Source: Paenibacillus sp. FSL M7-0420
Lineage (GTDB): Bacteria; Bacillota; Bacilli; Paenibacillales; Paenibacillaceae
Length of the DNA stretch: 64,000 bases
Assembly (NCBI RefSeq): GCF_038002345.1
Contig: NZ_JBBOCJ010000001.1
Coordinates: forward strand, 496,001-560,000
Direction: 5' to 3'
Shown here: positions 17,258 to 25,782 of the stretch, in pieces
How positions within the stretch are numbered: the stretch's first letter is position 1
Layout: each line of letters begins with the position of its first letter
Program-made: the position numbers and the translations under genes
The notes under the pieces: model-generated
What the model was told of the DNA's origin: nothing
Database searches by the model: none
The model's input: the letters and a program-made list of their open reading frames with translations, nothing else

Positions 17258-18238
17258 ATGTATCAAGCAGGTGTAGACGGCGGCGGAAGCAAGACCATCG
17301 CTGTTATCGCCGATCATAACGGCAGGATTCTGGGGTCGGCAGTGACCGGCTGCGGTAACCATCAGATCATTGGAGTTCGGGCGGCTGTGCTCAACATTCG
17401 CGGAGCGCTGTTCGGTGCACTTGCGAAGGCAGGGGTAGGCATCGGCCAGCTCGATCATGTGCAGTTCGGTCTTGCGGGCGCTGACCGCAGGCCGGATATG
17501 GACAAGCTATATCCTGAAATCAGCAGTCAATTGGAGCTACGGAGCTGGGATATCGTCTGCGATACGTTCGAGGGGCTTCGTGCCGGAAGCCCGGATAACA
17601 CAGGAGTGGTGCTTGTCTGCGGAAGCAATACGAACGCGGCCGGCCGCAACCGGCTCGGACAGACGGTGCAGATAGGCGGCTTCGATACCCTGTTCGGTGA
17701 CCGGGCCGGCGGCTTCTATCTTGCGGCGCAGGCGTTCAGCAGAGCGGTGCGCTGCTGGGATGGAAGGGAGCCGTACAGCGAGCTGGTGGAACGGATACCG
17801 CAGAGACTGGGTTTTACAAGCTTCGAAGAGATGGTGGACCGATATCTCGATGATGAGATAACAGCGGCGCCGCTGGAGCTATCACTGGTTGTTCATGAAG
17901 CGGCCGCTGCGGGGGATTGGCTCTCCCGCCAGCTGCTTACGGATATGGGCAGAGAGCTGGGGATCGCTGCGGCGGCTGTCATCCGCAGGCTGGGCGGCTT
18001 CGGGGAAGAAGAGGTGCCGGTCGTCCTGACCGGGAGTATCCTGCAATCGGGCAGGAACTCGCTGCTGCTGGATGCATTGCTCCAGGAGGTGTGGGCAGAG
18101 CAGCCCCGCTGCACACTGGTCATTCCGGAGCTGCCGCCTGTGTTCGGTGCCGTGATGCTGGCGATGGACCGGCTGGGCATCCCTGTAACCAGTGCAATAA
18201 TAGAGCGATTCAAGAGAGACGGAGGAAATCACAGATGA
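17258..18238 (+). CDS. BadF/BadG/BcrA/BcrD-type ATPase, likely an amino-sugar or glycoside kinase
   Basis: A 326-residue member of the ASKHA fold: the phosphate-1 motif is GVDGGGSKTIAVIAD at the N terminus, the phosphate-2 region is TGVVLVCGSNTNAAGRN, and an adenosine-type motif is near VPVVLTGSILQ. The family includes N-acetylglucosamine kinases. The ATG at 17258 has AGGAGT with a 7-base gap; longer in-frame starts lack one. The stop overlaps the ATG of the GH4 gene (ATGA), so translation is coupled. Phosphorylating an imported sugar or disaccharide before GH4 cleavage is the simplest reading. Confidence 0.82.
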   Translation: MYQAGVDGGGSKTIAVIADHNGRILGSAVTGCGNHQIIGVRAAVLNIRGALFGALAKAGVGIGQLDHVQFGLAGADRRPDMDKLYPEISSQLELRSWDIVCDTFEGLRAGSPDNTGVVLVCGSNTNAAGRNRLGQTVQIGGFDTLFGDRAGGFYLAAQAFSRAVRCWDGREPYSELVERIPQRLGFTSFEEMVDRYLDDEITAAPLELSLVVHEAAAAGDWLSRQLLTDMGRELGIAAAAVIRRLGGFGEEEVPVVLTGSILQSGRNSLLLDALLQEVWAEQPRCTLVIPELPPVFGAVMLAMDRLGIPVTSAIIERFKRDGGNHR

Positions 18239-19563
18239 AGAAGAAGCACTTGAAGCTTGCAGTGATCGGAGGAGGCTCCTCCTATACGCCGGAGCTGGTG
18301 GAAGGCCTGATCCGGTATCATGATGAATTTCCCGTGGCTGAGCTATATCTCGCCGATATTGAGGCGGGGGCGGCCAAGCTGAACATCATAGGTGAGCTTG
18401 CCCAGCGGATGATTGATGCCAGCGGCAAGCCGATCCAGCTACATACGACACTGGACCGGCGCGAGGCGATCCGCGGTGCGGATTTCGTGGCCACACAGAT
18501 CCGTGTCGGTATGCTGGATGCACGCTCCAGAGATGAGAAAATCCCGCTGGCCCATCATCTCATCGGCCAGGAGACCACCGGAGCGGGCGGCTTCGCCAAG
18601 GCGCTGCGCACCATTCCGGTCATCCTGGACATCTGCCGGGATATCGAGGAGCTGGCACCGGATGCGTTCATGATTAACTTCACCAATCCGGCCGGGATCA
18701 TTACAGAAGCGGTCTCCAAGCATTCCCGGGTCAAGTCTGTGGGATTATGCAATCTGCCGATCAGCACCAAGATGCAGATCGCTGAGCTGTATGGAGTTCC
18801 GCAAGCGGAGATGTTCATTGAGATTATCGGCATCAATCACCTCAACTGGACAACCCGGGTGATGATGCAGGGGGAAGATGTGACGGAGGACTTCCTGAAC
18901 AAGCTGGCCGGAGCTAAGGGGCCATCTATGGCCAACATCCCCGATCTGGAGTGGGATTCCGAATTCATTCAGTCCGTGGGTGCGCTGCCGTGCCCTTATC
19001 ACCGTTACTATTATATGAAGGAAGAGATGTACCGGGAGATCTCCGAGTATCACCAGGAGACCGGCAAGACACGCGCCGATGACGTGAAAAAAGTCGAAGC
19101 CGAGCTGTTCGAGATCTACAAGCAGCCTGAAGTCAACAGCAAGCCGGCGCAACTAGAGAAGCGCGGCGGCGCCTACTATTCGGAAGCCGCAGTTCAATTG
19201 ATGAAGTCGATCTACAACGACACCGGCGACATCCAGACCGTCAATGTGCGCAATCAGGGGATCATTCCTGAGCTGCCCGCCGATGTCTCCATCGAGATCA
19301 ACTGCGTCATCAAATCCGACGGCCCGCACGCACTCGCCCCCACCAAGCCCCTCCCTCCCCAGATCCGGGGCCTGCTGCAGGTCGTGAAGGCTTATGAGGA
19401 ATTAACGATCGAGGCCGCCGTCAGAGGAGATTACGCCTCTGCCCTCCAAGCCCTAACGATCCACCCCCTCGTAGGCGACGAGCACCTCGCCAAGGAAGTG
19501 CTGGCCGACATCCTGGAGCAGAATGCCGATTATCTGCCGCAGTTTCGGGTGCGGGTGCGATAA
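18235..19563 (+). CDS. GH4-family glycosidase, probably 6-phospho-beta-glucosidase
   Basis: A 442-residue enzyme starting at the ATG inside the ATGA overlap; frames extending to 17917 are read-through of the kinase gene. GH4 signatures: the NAD-binding loop AVIGGGSSYTPELVEGL, TQIRVGMLDARSRDEKIPL, LIGQETTGAGGFAKALRTIPV, NFTNPAGIITEAV, the metal-binding cysteine in GLCNLPI and the histidine in GINHLNW. GH4 enzymes need NAD and Mn and cleave phospho-glycosides by a redox-elimination mechanism in the cytoplasm. They normally depend on a PTS for the phosphate; no PTS gene is in the window, but the coupled kinase could supply it. A terminator follows. Confidence 0.9.
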   Translation: MKKKHLKLAVIGGGSSYTPELVEGLIRYHDEFPVAELYLADIEAGAAKLNIIGELAQRMIDASGKPIQLHTTLDRREAIRGADFVATQIRVGMLDARSRDEKIPLAHHLIGQETTGAGGFAKALRTIPVILDICRDIEELAPDAFMINFTNPAGIITEAVSKHSRVKSVGLCNLPISTKMQIAELYGVPQAEMFIEIIGINHLNWTTRVMMQGEDVTEDFLNKLAGAKGPSMANIPDLEWDSEFIQSVGALPCPYHRYYYMKEEMYREISEYHQETGKTRADDVKKVEAELFEIYKQPEVNSKPAQLEKRGGAYYSEAAVQLMKSIYNDTGDIQTVNVRNQGIIPELPADVSIEINCVIKSDGPHALAPTKPLPPQIRGLLQVVKAYEELTIEAAVRGDYASALQALTIHPLVGDEHLAKEVLADILEQNADYLPQFRVRVR

Positions 19564-19578
19564 GGGATTGGATTACAG

Positions 19579-19627
19579 CAAAGCCCCTTTCAGTAGCGTA
19601 ACAAGCTGCTGATGGGGCTTGTTTTTA
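19579..19627 (+). terminator. Rho-independent terminator after the GH4 gene
   Basis: AAGCCCC with CAGTAGC pairs with GCTGCTG and GGGGCTT, followed by GTTTTTAT. Confidence 0.85.
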
Positions 19628-19699
19628 TATATGAGGAAGAATATAGCGTGAAGTATAGTATATTTGTAAAATAGGTGGGGTAAGGGAGGGGGACCAGCC

Positions 19700-20260
19700 A
19701 TGAATGTAACTCAAGCGATAAGCTTCATTGATCAGGAACTATCTCAGACATTAAGTGATTATCAAAACTGGTTTGATTTGAAGTCCGACGTACTATCCTT
19801 TAAACCGCAGGTTGGCTGGAGTATTGAACAAATATTGGAGCATGTAACCTTAACCAATCACTTCCTGTTGATTCTCATTCGTAAAGGGAAGCGGAAAGCC
19901 ATTGAACTCTCCAAAAAGAAAGATGTAAGGGCAGTGATTGAATCCCGCCCAATTAATCTGCAGGAGCTTGGTGCAATAGCGAAGCATAAGGCTTTTGAAT
20001 GGATTAGACCAGAGCATATGGAGCCTACAGGAGACAAAGAATTAGGACAGATTAGAACATTACTGAAAGAGCAGATTAGCGAATGCAGAGAGCTTTTGAA
20101 GGAGCTGGCAAACGGAGAGGGGCTGCTCTACACAACCACAATGACGGTAAACAACCTGGGGAAGCTTGATGTTTACCAATACATATATTTCCTGTGCCAG
20201 CACGCCAAGCGGCATATTGTGCAAATGCAGAAGGTTATGGATGAGTATATAGAGGCGTAG
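19700..20260 (+). CDS. DinB-like four-helix-bundle protein
   Basis: A 186-residue protein with an all-helical pattern. The histidines expected for the DinB/YfiT metal site are in EHVTLTNHFLL near residue 50 and in QHAKRHIVQMQKVMDEYI at the C terminus. Family members are metal-dependent thiol transferases or stress proteins of unknown action. The ribosome site AGGGAGG precedes the ATG. A DUF3139-like gene follows 17 bases later on the same strand. It lies just left of the defence island and has backbone-like composition. Confidence 0.78.
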   Translation: MNVTQAISFIDQELSQTLSDYQNWFDLKSDVLSFKPQVGWSIEQILEHVTLTNHFLLILIRKGKRKAIELSKKKDVRAVIESRPINLQELGAIAKHKAFEWIRPEHMEPTGDKELGQIRTLLKEQISECRELLKELANGEGLLYTTTMTVNNLGKLDVYQYIYFLCQHAKRHIVQMQKVMDEYIEA

Positions 20261-20277
20261 GGACTGGGGGATTTACC

Positions 20278-20604
20278 ATGAAAAAAATAAAGATACTACT
20301 CCTGGTAATTGTTCTGATGGCTTGCGCTTTAGGATTAGTTGGATTAAAAATATTCAGAGATAAAACAACGAACGAAGTAGAAACATACTTAATAGAAGAA
20401 CGAGGGTATAACCCGAATGATATATATGAAATTTATACTCAAATTGGTAAAGCTCCTCTGGTGAGTACAACTGTTATTTTTAATGACGATAGAAGTTCCA
20501 GATATTTGTATCGTAAAGAAAACGGAAGGATCAATCAATACAGTAGGGCTCCTGTTCAAGGGGTGGACGATGGAACAAAACAATATAAGCATATTGAAGA
20601 ATGA
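20278..20604 (+). CDS. DUF3139-type small membrane-anchored protein
   Basis: A 108-residue protein with an N-terminal transmembrane or uncleaved signal segment (KILLLVIVLMACALGLVGL), followed by VETYLIEERGYNPNDIYEIYTQIGKAPLVSTTVIFNDD, the pattern I associate with DUF3139. Function unknown; probably an extracytoplasmic domain anchored in the membrane. Composition is AT-rich. Its 3' end runs into a short remnant of another gene, so the last residues (from about GVDDGTKQ) may not be original. Confidence 0.65.
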   Translation: MKKIKILLLVIVLMACALGLVGLKIFRDKTTNEVETYLIEERGYNPNDIYEIYTQIGKAPLVSTTVIFNDDRSSRYLYRKENGRINQYSRAPVQGVDDGTKQYKHIEE

Positions 20605-20716
20605 TAAGGACGAGGCATTTCGCAAGGCTGATCAGATTATTCGTAACACCTACCGGACCCTAATGACCGGGGGGGAACAAAGGCGTGTTATATCTACTAT
20701 GTTGAGATGAGTTGTA
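20590..20716 (+). pseudogene. Remnant of a DUF2075 gene 3' end (frameshifted)
   Basis: The translation NDKDEAFRKADQIIRNTYRTLMTGG matches KDKDEALRIADQIVRNTYRTLMTRG of the intact DUF2075 gene (DNA at about 25078-25195). After a run of seven G the match continues in another frame as GTKACYIYYVE (intact: GTKGCYIYCVD). Only about the last 40 codons before the original end remain. This marks the left edge of the inserted restriction-modification system. Confidence 0.8.
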
Positions 20717-20727
20717 GTGAAAGTAAT

Positions 20728-20766
20728 AAGGAGCAGCCCTTTGTAAAAAGGATGCTCCTTGCTTAT
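20728..20766. terminator. Bidirectional terminator between the DUF2075 remnant and the GIY-YIG gene
   Basis: AAGGAGCA (20728-20735) pairs with TGCTCCTT (20753-20760), extended inward by CCCTTT/AAAAGG; T-rich tracts follow on both strands. Confidence 0.75.
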
Positions 20767-20768
20767 TT

Positions 20769-21506
20769 TTATGAGTGAATTATTTGCTGATAATAAGGAT
20801 AACTTCGTTGCTCACGATAGAGAATAACTCTTCCCAATAACACTGTAGCTTGCCATTCTCCTTCGGGGAGATTTTCTAGCACTAGGGCGAGAAGGTCTCT
20901 TACTGTCATATTTTCCACAAGAACATTAACCGTGGCTGCTAATTCTTCTTGGTATACTCTTTTCTCGAATCTAAATGTATATGGGAGATTTGCTGATAAA
21001 ATTCTTAACAGTTCACCACAACTATAAGTTCCTATTGGAACAAATTTCAGTGGAATATCGATATCAATTGGATACTGTACGTCAAAACGCGCTGGTTCTT
21101 GAGTATCTCTTTGTCTTCCGGGATCATTACCACCAAAACCTGAATAGTTCCAAGGAGCCCCATAATTTTGAATTAGCATTCCTTCAAGATCTGCATTTTT
21201 GAAAACAGGTATTGCTATCGCTTTGAAAGATATAGAAAGCGGATCAAGTCCTTTTCGATGTTGGATATGTGTTGCATGACGAGATAAGCGACTTTGAAAC
21301 CCAGCTCTTGAATCTGTTTTTCCTACATACATAATTCTATCGTCCTGTATAAGGAGGTACACTCCGTTTTTCTTAGCGGGTATTGTAGCAAGATTAACAT
21401 GTGATAACGGTGCTGCCTGTACACTTTCAATGAATGGCGGTAAGTCTCTTTTAAAGGCAAGCTCAAGATCAAGTTCAAACTCATCGAATCCTGGAGTTGG
21501 CACCAC
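20769..21506 (-). CDS. GIY-YIG restriction endonuclease, Eco29kI-like
   Basis: A 245-residue protein with a GIY-YIG core: G48-V-Y50 and Y60-V-G62 (NGVYLLIQDDRIMYVGKT), basic residues R73/R76 with H77, and Glu108 in ADLEGMLIQNYG as the likely metal ligand. The stretch WNYSGFGGNDPGRQRDT is what I recall as typical of Eco29kI-type type II enzymes. The GTG start at 21506 directly follows the stop of the m5C methylase, so translation is coupled and the methylase comes first, as protection requires. If related to Eco29kI it might cut CCGCGG, but specificity cannot be read from sequence. The gene is AT-richer than its surroundings. Confidence 0.82.
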   Translation of the reverse strand: MVPTPGFDEFELDLELAFKRDLPPFIESVQAAPLSHVNLATIPAKKNGVYLLIQDDRIMYVGKTDSRAGFQSRLSRHATHIQHRKGLDPLSISFKAIAIPVFKNADLEGMLIQNYGAPWNYSGFGGNDPGRQRDTQEPARFDVQYPIDIDIPLKFVPIGTYSCGELLRILSANLPYTFRFEKRVYQEELAATVNVLVENMTVRDLLALVLENLPEGEWQATVLLGRVILYREQRSYPYYQQIIHS

Positions 21507-22670
21507 TTACACACACCTTTTTAATAGCTTTTTTTGTAACTCAGCTTGGTTCAGAACATCATATATTTTCTGTGCGACTAGTGCTGCAAGTTCCATCGGT
21601 ACTGCATTTCCGATCTGTCGCATCGCTTCGCTCCACGGTCCCTGGAAGATATAATTATCTGGAAAAGTTTGCACTCTTGCAGATTCCCGTATAGTTAAAT
21701 AACGATATGTACCATCAGGGAAAGCAATCATATTTTCGCCACCCGGAACTCCATGTGCACCGGCCTTGAGTGTTTTAGATGGTTCATCCATAACACTGCC
21801 TGTGTGTCCCGGGTATGGTTTTGCACCAGGCTGATAGACATGATTCGTGATATCAGTTGTTAGAAGTGGGTCAGGTAAATCGTAAATTGCGTCACGAAGG
21901 GTTACCCAAGGAGCCAATAAGCTTTCCATGGTGACTTGTGACAACTTTGCTATTGCTTTCGATGACGGAGATATCTGTGTCGGAGCTATATTTCTTGAAG
22001 ACCAATAATCGCCTGTAACCCATTTAGATACCTGCAAAGAATATTGAGAATGAGTCACTTCAGGGAAATTCCACTGAGCATCAACATCAGCTCGGAAACC
22101 TATGAAAAAAATTCGTTCTCGACGTTGTGGAATACCATAGTCAGCAGCATTCAGTACTCTAGGGGGAATTACTTTATACTCAGGGTTATTTCCTCCAGTA
22201 CCGGTGTGGTGTCTTTCAAGGCGAGACAGATGATCCTGCCAGGACTCATTATTCTTTCGAGATAAGGAAGGATAGGTTAGCTGTAAAACGATATATTCAA
22301 TGTAGGTTGAAAAAGATTGGCGAGCCAATCCACGAACATTCTCAAACAAAAAAGCTTTTGGTTTGATTTCACGGACTGCTCTGATAGCTTCTGGGAACAT
22401 ATCTCGGTCATCATTCCAGGCTTGATGTCTTCCACCCAGAGAAAATGGTTGACATGGAGGCCCGCCTGCAACCAAATCAAGATCATAACCGAAATCGGAA
22501 TATGTTAAGTGTCTTACGTCTCCTTCAATAATATTCCAATTTGGTCTGTTCAGTCTTAATGTTGAGCACGCATCTGAATTCCATTCAGCAACTGCGACAT
22601 GTTTAAAGCCAGCTTTTTCTGTTCCAAGAGCTAACCCACCTGCCCCAGCAAACAATTCAAGTGCTTTCAT
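21507..22670 (-). CDS. DNA (cytosine-5) methyltransferase, partner of the GIY-YIG enzyme
   Basis: A 387-residue m5C methylase with motif I LELFAGAGGLALG, motif IV GGPPCQPFSLGG with catalytic Cys73, motif VI ENVRGL, motif VIII QRRERIFFIGFR and motifs IX/X RESARVQTFPDNY...QIGNAVP. The ATG at 22670 follows CGGAGGAAGAT. It methylates cytosine in the restriction site and protects the host from the nuclease encoded immediately downstream. The pair reads leftward and is flanked by a remnant of a DUF2075 gene on one side and an intact DUF2075 cassette on the other. Confidence 0.92.
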   Translation of the reverse strand: MKALELFAGAGGLALGTEKAGFKHVAVAEWNSDACSTLRLNRPNWNIIEGDVRHLTYSDFGYDLDLVAGGPPCQPFSLGGRHQAWNDDRDMFPEAIRAVREIKPKAFLFENVRGLARQSFSTYIEYIVLQLTYPSLSRKNNESWQDHLSRLERHHTGTGGNNPEYKVIPPRVLNAADYGIPQRRERIFFIGFRADVDAQWNFPEVTHSQYSLQVSKWVTGDYWSSRNIAPTQISPSSKAIAKLSQVTMESLLAPWVTLRDAIYDLPDPLLTTDITNHVYQPGAKPYPGHTGSVMDEPSKTLKAGAHGVPGGENMIAFPDGTYRYLTIRESARVQTFPDNYIFQGPWSEAMRQIGNAVPMELAALVAQKIYDVLNQAELQKKLLKRCV

Positions 22671-23006
22671 ATCTTCCTCCGATACAAACAATCTTACAAG
22701 ATTGCTTATTTTCTGACATTATATCATTTAGTAGTTTATATTACATTAGCTAATGATCTTCACAGTCGAAAGTTCTTCTCAGTTTTATATAATTAATGGA
22801 AAGAACATTGATATCAAAAAATTATCATAAAACTCGGGAGGATTATTGTTTTCTAAAAATAATTAGCTAAGGGACTTCTAATGAATAGGAGTCCTTTTCT
22901 GTGTAATTTTAGAAATATCATAGATTTACATTATGGATTGGGCTATCATCATTACATACAGAGAAATTGTGGAAAATAGAATTTGATCAAATAGGCGGGG
23001 GTACAC
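22671..23006. other. Divergent AT-rich region with a leftover terminator-like hairpin
   Basis: About 335 bp without a gene. Around 22868-22900 an imperfect hairpin (AAGGGACT against AGTCCTTTT) with a T-run looks like the terminator of a gene no longer present. Promoters for the methylase (left) and the MazG-like gene (right) must lie here; no clear -35/-10 pair was identified. Confidence 0.4.
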
Positions 23007-23336
23007 ATGGACGAATTAATGAAGAGAATCATTCAATTCCGTGACGACAGGGACTGGAAGCAATTCCATGATCCCAAGGATCTGGCGCTCTCGATCACGC
23101 TGGAGTCTAGCGAGCTGCTGGAGCTTTTTCAATGGAAGAACAGCCAGCAGGCCATAGAGCAGCATTACTCCGACATGCAGGACGAAATTGCGGATATTCT
23201 CATCTACACGCTAACGCTGGCCCATGATCTGCAGATCGATGTTAAGGCTGCGATCCTTCAGAAGATAGACAAGAATGCGAAGAAATACCCCATATCCAGC
23301 TCCAAGGGAAGCTCACAAAAAAGCACACAGGAGTGA
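23007..23336 (+). CDS. MazG-like nucleotide pyrophosphohydrolase
   Basis: A 109-residue all-helical protein with the MazG/dCTPase-like metal site: ESSELLELFQW (EExxE-like) followed by DEIADILIYTLTLAHDL (ExxD). Such enzymes hydrolyse NTPs or dNTPs to monophosphates plus pyrophosphate. The ATG follows GGCGGGGG. It lies 19 bases upstream of the DUF2075 nuclease-ATPase, so the two probably form an operon. Small MazG-like proteins occur in several phage-defence loci; whether this one sanitises or depletes nucleotides is unknown. Confidence 0.85.
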   Translation: MDELMKRIIQFRDDRDWKQFHDPKDLALSITLESSELLELFQWKNSQQAIEQHYSDMQDEIADILIYTLTLAHDLQIDVKAAILQKIDKNAKKYPISSSKGSSQKSTQE

Positions 23337-23355
23337 ATGAATAGGGGAGAGCTCT

Positions 23356-25248
23356 ATGATTATCTACGAATCGACCAAGCAGCAATTTATGGATGATGTG
23401 ACCGAGGATACGATTGCGGTAAAGATCCATAACCAGTACGTCCAAAAAATCGGCAGGGCCGCCATGGGCGAAATCAACGCATGGAACAATTCCATGAACT
23501 ATCTATATAAAGTACTGAACACATCGGACATTCCAAATGACGTAGGAATCGCGATTGAATATAGAATTCCAGCGACCCCGAGAAGAGTCGACTTCATGAT
23601 CACAGGCCTGAACGAGCAGGATCAATACTCCGTGGTCATTATTGAGCTTAAGCAGTGGACGGAAGTGGAGACGGTTGAGGATGCAGATGGACTGGTGCAA
23701 ACCTATTTTAACCGGACAAAGACTAGAACGTCGCATCCATCTTACCAAGCGTGGTCTTATGCCAGGCTGATCAATGATTATAATGAGGCCGTGCAGAACG
23801 AAGCTGTACAGCTCTATCCGTGCGCTTATTTACATAACTACATTCAAACCGACAACGATCCCTTATTACATCCAGTCTATGATCCATACATTGAGGAAGC
23901 ACCGATCTTCTCCAAGGGAGATGCACTGAAGCTAAGAGGGTTTATCACCACCTATATCAAAAAGACCGATAGAACCCAATCACTGTACCTTATCGAGCAT
24001 GGCAAAATTAAACCCTCCAAATCGTTGCAGGATTCACTCCTCAGTATGCTCCAGGGTAACCAGGAATTCATCATGATTGACGATCAGAAGGTCGTCTATG
24101 AGGAAGCTTTAAGATTAGCGAAGCAGGCCCAGTCGGGAAAAAAGCAAGTCCTGATTGTCGAAGGCGGCCCGGGGACAGGCAAGTCGGTGCTTGGCATTAA
24201 TCTTCTGGTAGAACTGACGGGCCGGGAACTTGTCTGCCAATATGTAACCAAGAATAGCGCTCCGCGTTCTGTATACATGAAGAAGCTTCAGCAGAACGTG
24301 AAGAAGTCGGTGATTGATAACCTGTTCAAGGGCTCTGGCGTGTATTATGAGGCATTACCCGATGAATTCGATTGCCTGATTGTGGATGAGGCGCACCGCT
24401 TAAATGAGAAGTCCGGTCTGTTCAAAAATAAAGGAATTAATCAGACGATGGAGATCATCCGTGCTTCCCGGTTCTCCGTATTCTTCATTGATGAATATCA
24501 GAAGATTGCAATGCACGATGTGGGCAGTAAGGAGCAAATTAGACACTATGCGGAGCAAATGGATGCGGAGATCACGGAGCTGACCCTGGCCTCCCAATTC
24601 CGGTGCAATGGCTCGGACGGATATTTGGCCTGGCTGGATGATGTGCTTGAGATTCGGGAGACGGCGAACGCCGACGGCTTCGACTTCGAGTATGACATCC
24701 GGCTCTACGATGACCCAAATAAGCTGCGGGACGAGATCTTCAGCAAGAATCAGATTAATAACAAGGCCCGAATGCTCGCCGGCTACTGCTGGGACTGGAA
24801 GAGCGATGGCAAGAATAATCCTGGCGTTCATGACATTCAATTAGAGCAATACCAATTCTTCATGAGCTGGAACCTGAGCAACACCACCACCTGGGCAATC
24901 GACCCTGAATCCATCGAGCAAGTAGGCTGCATCCACACCTCACAGGGCCTGGAGTTCGATTATGTCGGCGTAATCATCGGCGAAGATATGCGCTATGAGA
25001 ACAACCGGATCATCACCGACCCCTTCAAGCGTGCGAAGACGGATAAGTCCCTGTCAGGCTTCAAGACCCTGTACAAAAAAGACAAGGACGAAGCCCTCCG
25101 CATAGCCGATCAGATTGTCCGCAACACCTACCGAACCTTAATGACCCGGGGAACGAAAGGGTGCTATATCTACTGTGTTGATCCTCAACTGAAGGCGTAC
25201 TTGCAGAGGCGATTGGCTTTGCAGGGTTCAGTAATAGTTTCGGGATAA
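23356..25248 (+). CDS. DUF2075 ATPase with N-terminal PD-(D/E)XK-like nuclease segment
   Basis: A 630-residue protein. The N-terminal third carries RRVDFMITG and VVIIELKQW, giving a plausible PD-(D/E)XK site (Asp79, Glu97, Lys99). The C-terminal part is a P-loop ATPase of the DUF2075 family: Walker A GGPGTGKSVLGINLL (270-277), Walker B DCLIVDEAHRL, FFIDEYQKI, a superfamily-1-like CIHTSQGLEFDYVGVIIG, and a C-terminal RNTYRTLMTRGTKGCYIYCVD. Related proteins are annotated as DNA/RNA helicases and appear in defence contexts. It is encoded behind a MazG-like gene. A fragment of a second copy lies at 20590-20716 across the restriction system, showing past duplication. Confidence 0.85.
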   Translation: MIIYESTKQQFMDDVTEDTIAVKIHNQYVQKIGRAAMGEINAWNNSMNYLYKVLNTSDIPNDVGIAIEYRIPATPRRVDFMITGLNEQDQYSVVIIELKQWTEVETVEDADGLVQTYFNRTKTRTSHPSYQAWSYARLINDYNEAVQNEAVQLYPCAYLHNYIQTDNDPLLHPVYDPYIEEAPIFSKGDALKLRGFITTYIKKTDRTQSLYLIEHGKIKPSKSLQDSLLSMLQGNQEFIMIDDQKVVYEEALRLAKQAQSGKKQVLIVEGGPGTGKSVLGINLLVELTGRELVCQYVTKNSAPRSVYMKKLQQNVKKSVIDNLFKGSGVYYEALPDEFDCLIVDEAHRLNEKSGLFKNKGINQTMEIIRASRFSVFFIDEYQKIAMHDVGSKEQIRHYAEQMDAEITELTLASQFRCNGSDGYLAWLDDVLEIRETANADGFDFEYDIRLYDDPNKLRDEIFSKNQINNKARMLAGYCWDWKSDGKNNPGVHDIQLEQYQFFMSWNLSNTTTWAIDPESIEQVGCIHTSQGLEFDYVGVIIGEDMRYENNRIITDPFKRAKTDKSLSGFKTLYKKDKDEALRIADQIVRNTYRTLMTRGTKGCYIYCVDPQLKAYLQRRLALQGSVIVSG

Positions 25249-25782
25249 GCTCAATTGTGGGCAGTGGAGAGTTATATTAGTAAATTGGAAGATTGAGGAC
25301 CGACTGAATGAAGCTGAGTAAGCCTTGGAGACAAGCAAGACGAACTTCGTCCATTGAAGAATTAGCTGATGAATGAACGAATGAGAATCTGCTCGTAATG
25401 CCTCTCAAAAAAGAATAGATTGGAAATCTATTGCTGGAGATGCGTGGACACAATTCAAAAAGCTTATCTACATTTTAAAGACTTATACAGTTTTAGGTTG
25501 TTCTTGATTGTGTTCTTTTGCTCCCGCTGCTTAAGACTAAATCATTTTGTGGGATTTCTGGGGGAGTTATGAGTCTGATCTTCTTCACTCAAGTAATCAC
25601 TTTTTAACTAGGTAAGGGGCAAGGTGGTGATGAAAAAGGAGGATTACTATTGGTAATGCTAAGGGAGTGATTATATAAGTATCAAAGAATACCTAAAATT
25701 TATCATGGTTAGAAAAAATATTAGTCTATAAAGAATGATAAAATGCAAAAACTATTTCCAGTTTATTTTTGAAGGGGGAAAA
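25249..25782. other. AT-rich gap before the retron; no recognisable gene
   Basis: About 530 bp with many stops in all frames. Short frames such as the one from 25309 give nothing recognisable. It may contain decayed sequence left by the insertion of the retron, and its right part must hold the retron operon promoter. Confidence 0.4.

Noticed and set aside
17917..18234. In-frame extension of the GH4 gene upstream of its ATG
   Set aside because: The frame is open only because it overlaps the kinase gene; GH4 homology starts at MKKKHLKLAVIGGG (18235), which sits in an ATGA overlap.
20769..22670. Assigning CCGCGG as the recognition site of the Eco29kI-like system
   Set aside because: CCGCGG does occur in the window (for example near 7198 and 52277), as expected for a protected host, but this does not prove the specificity.
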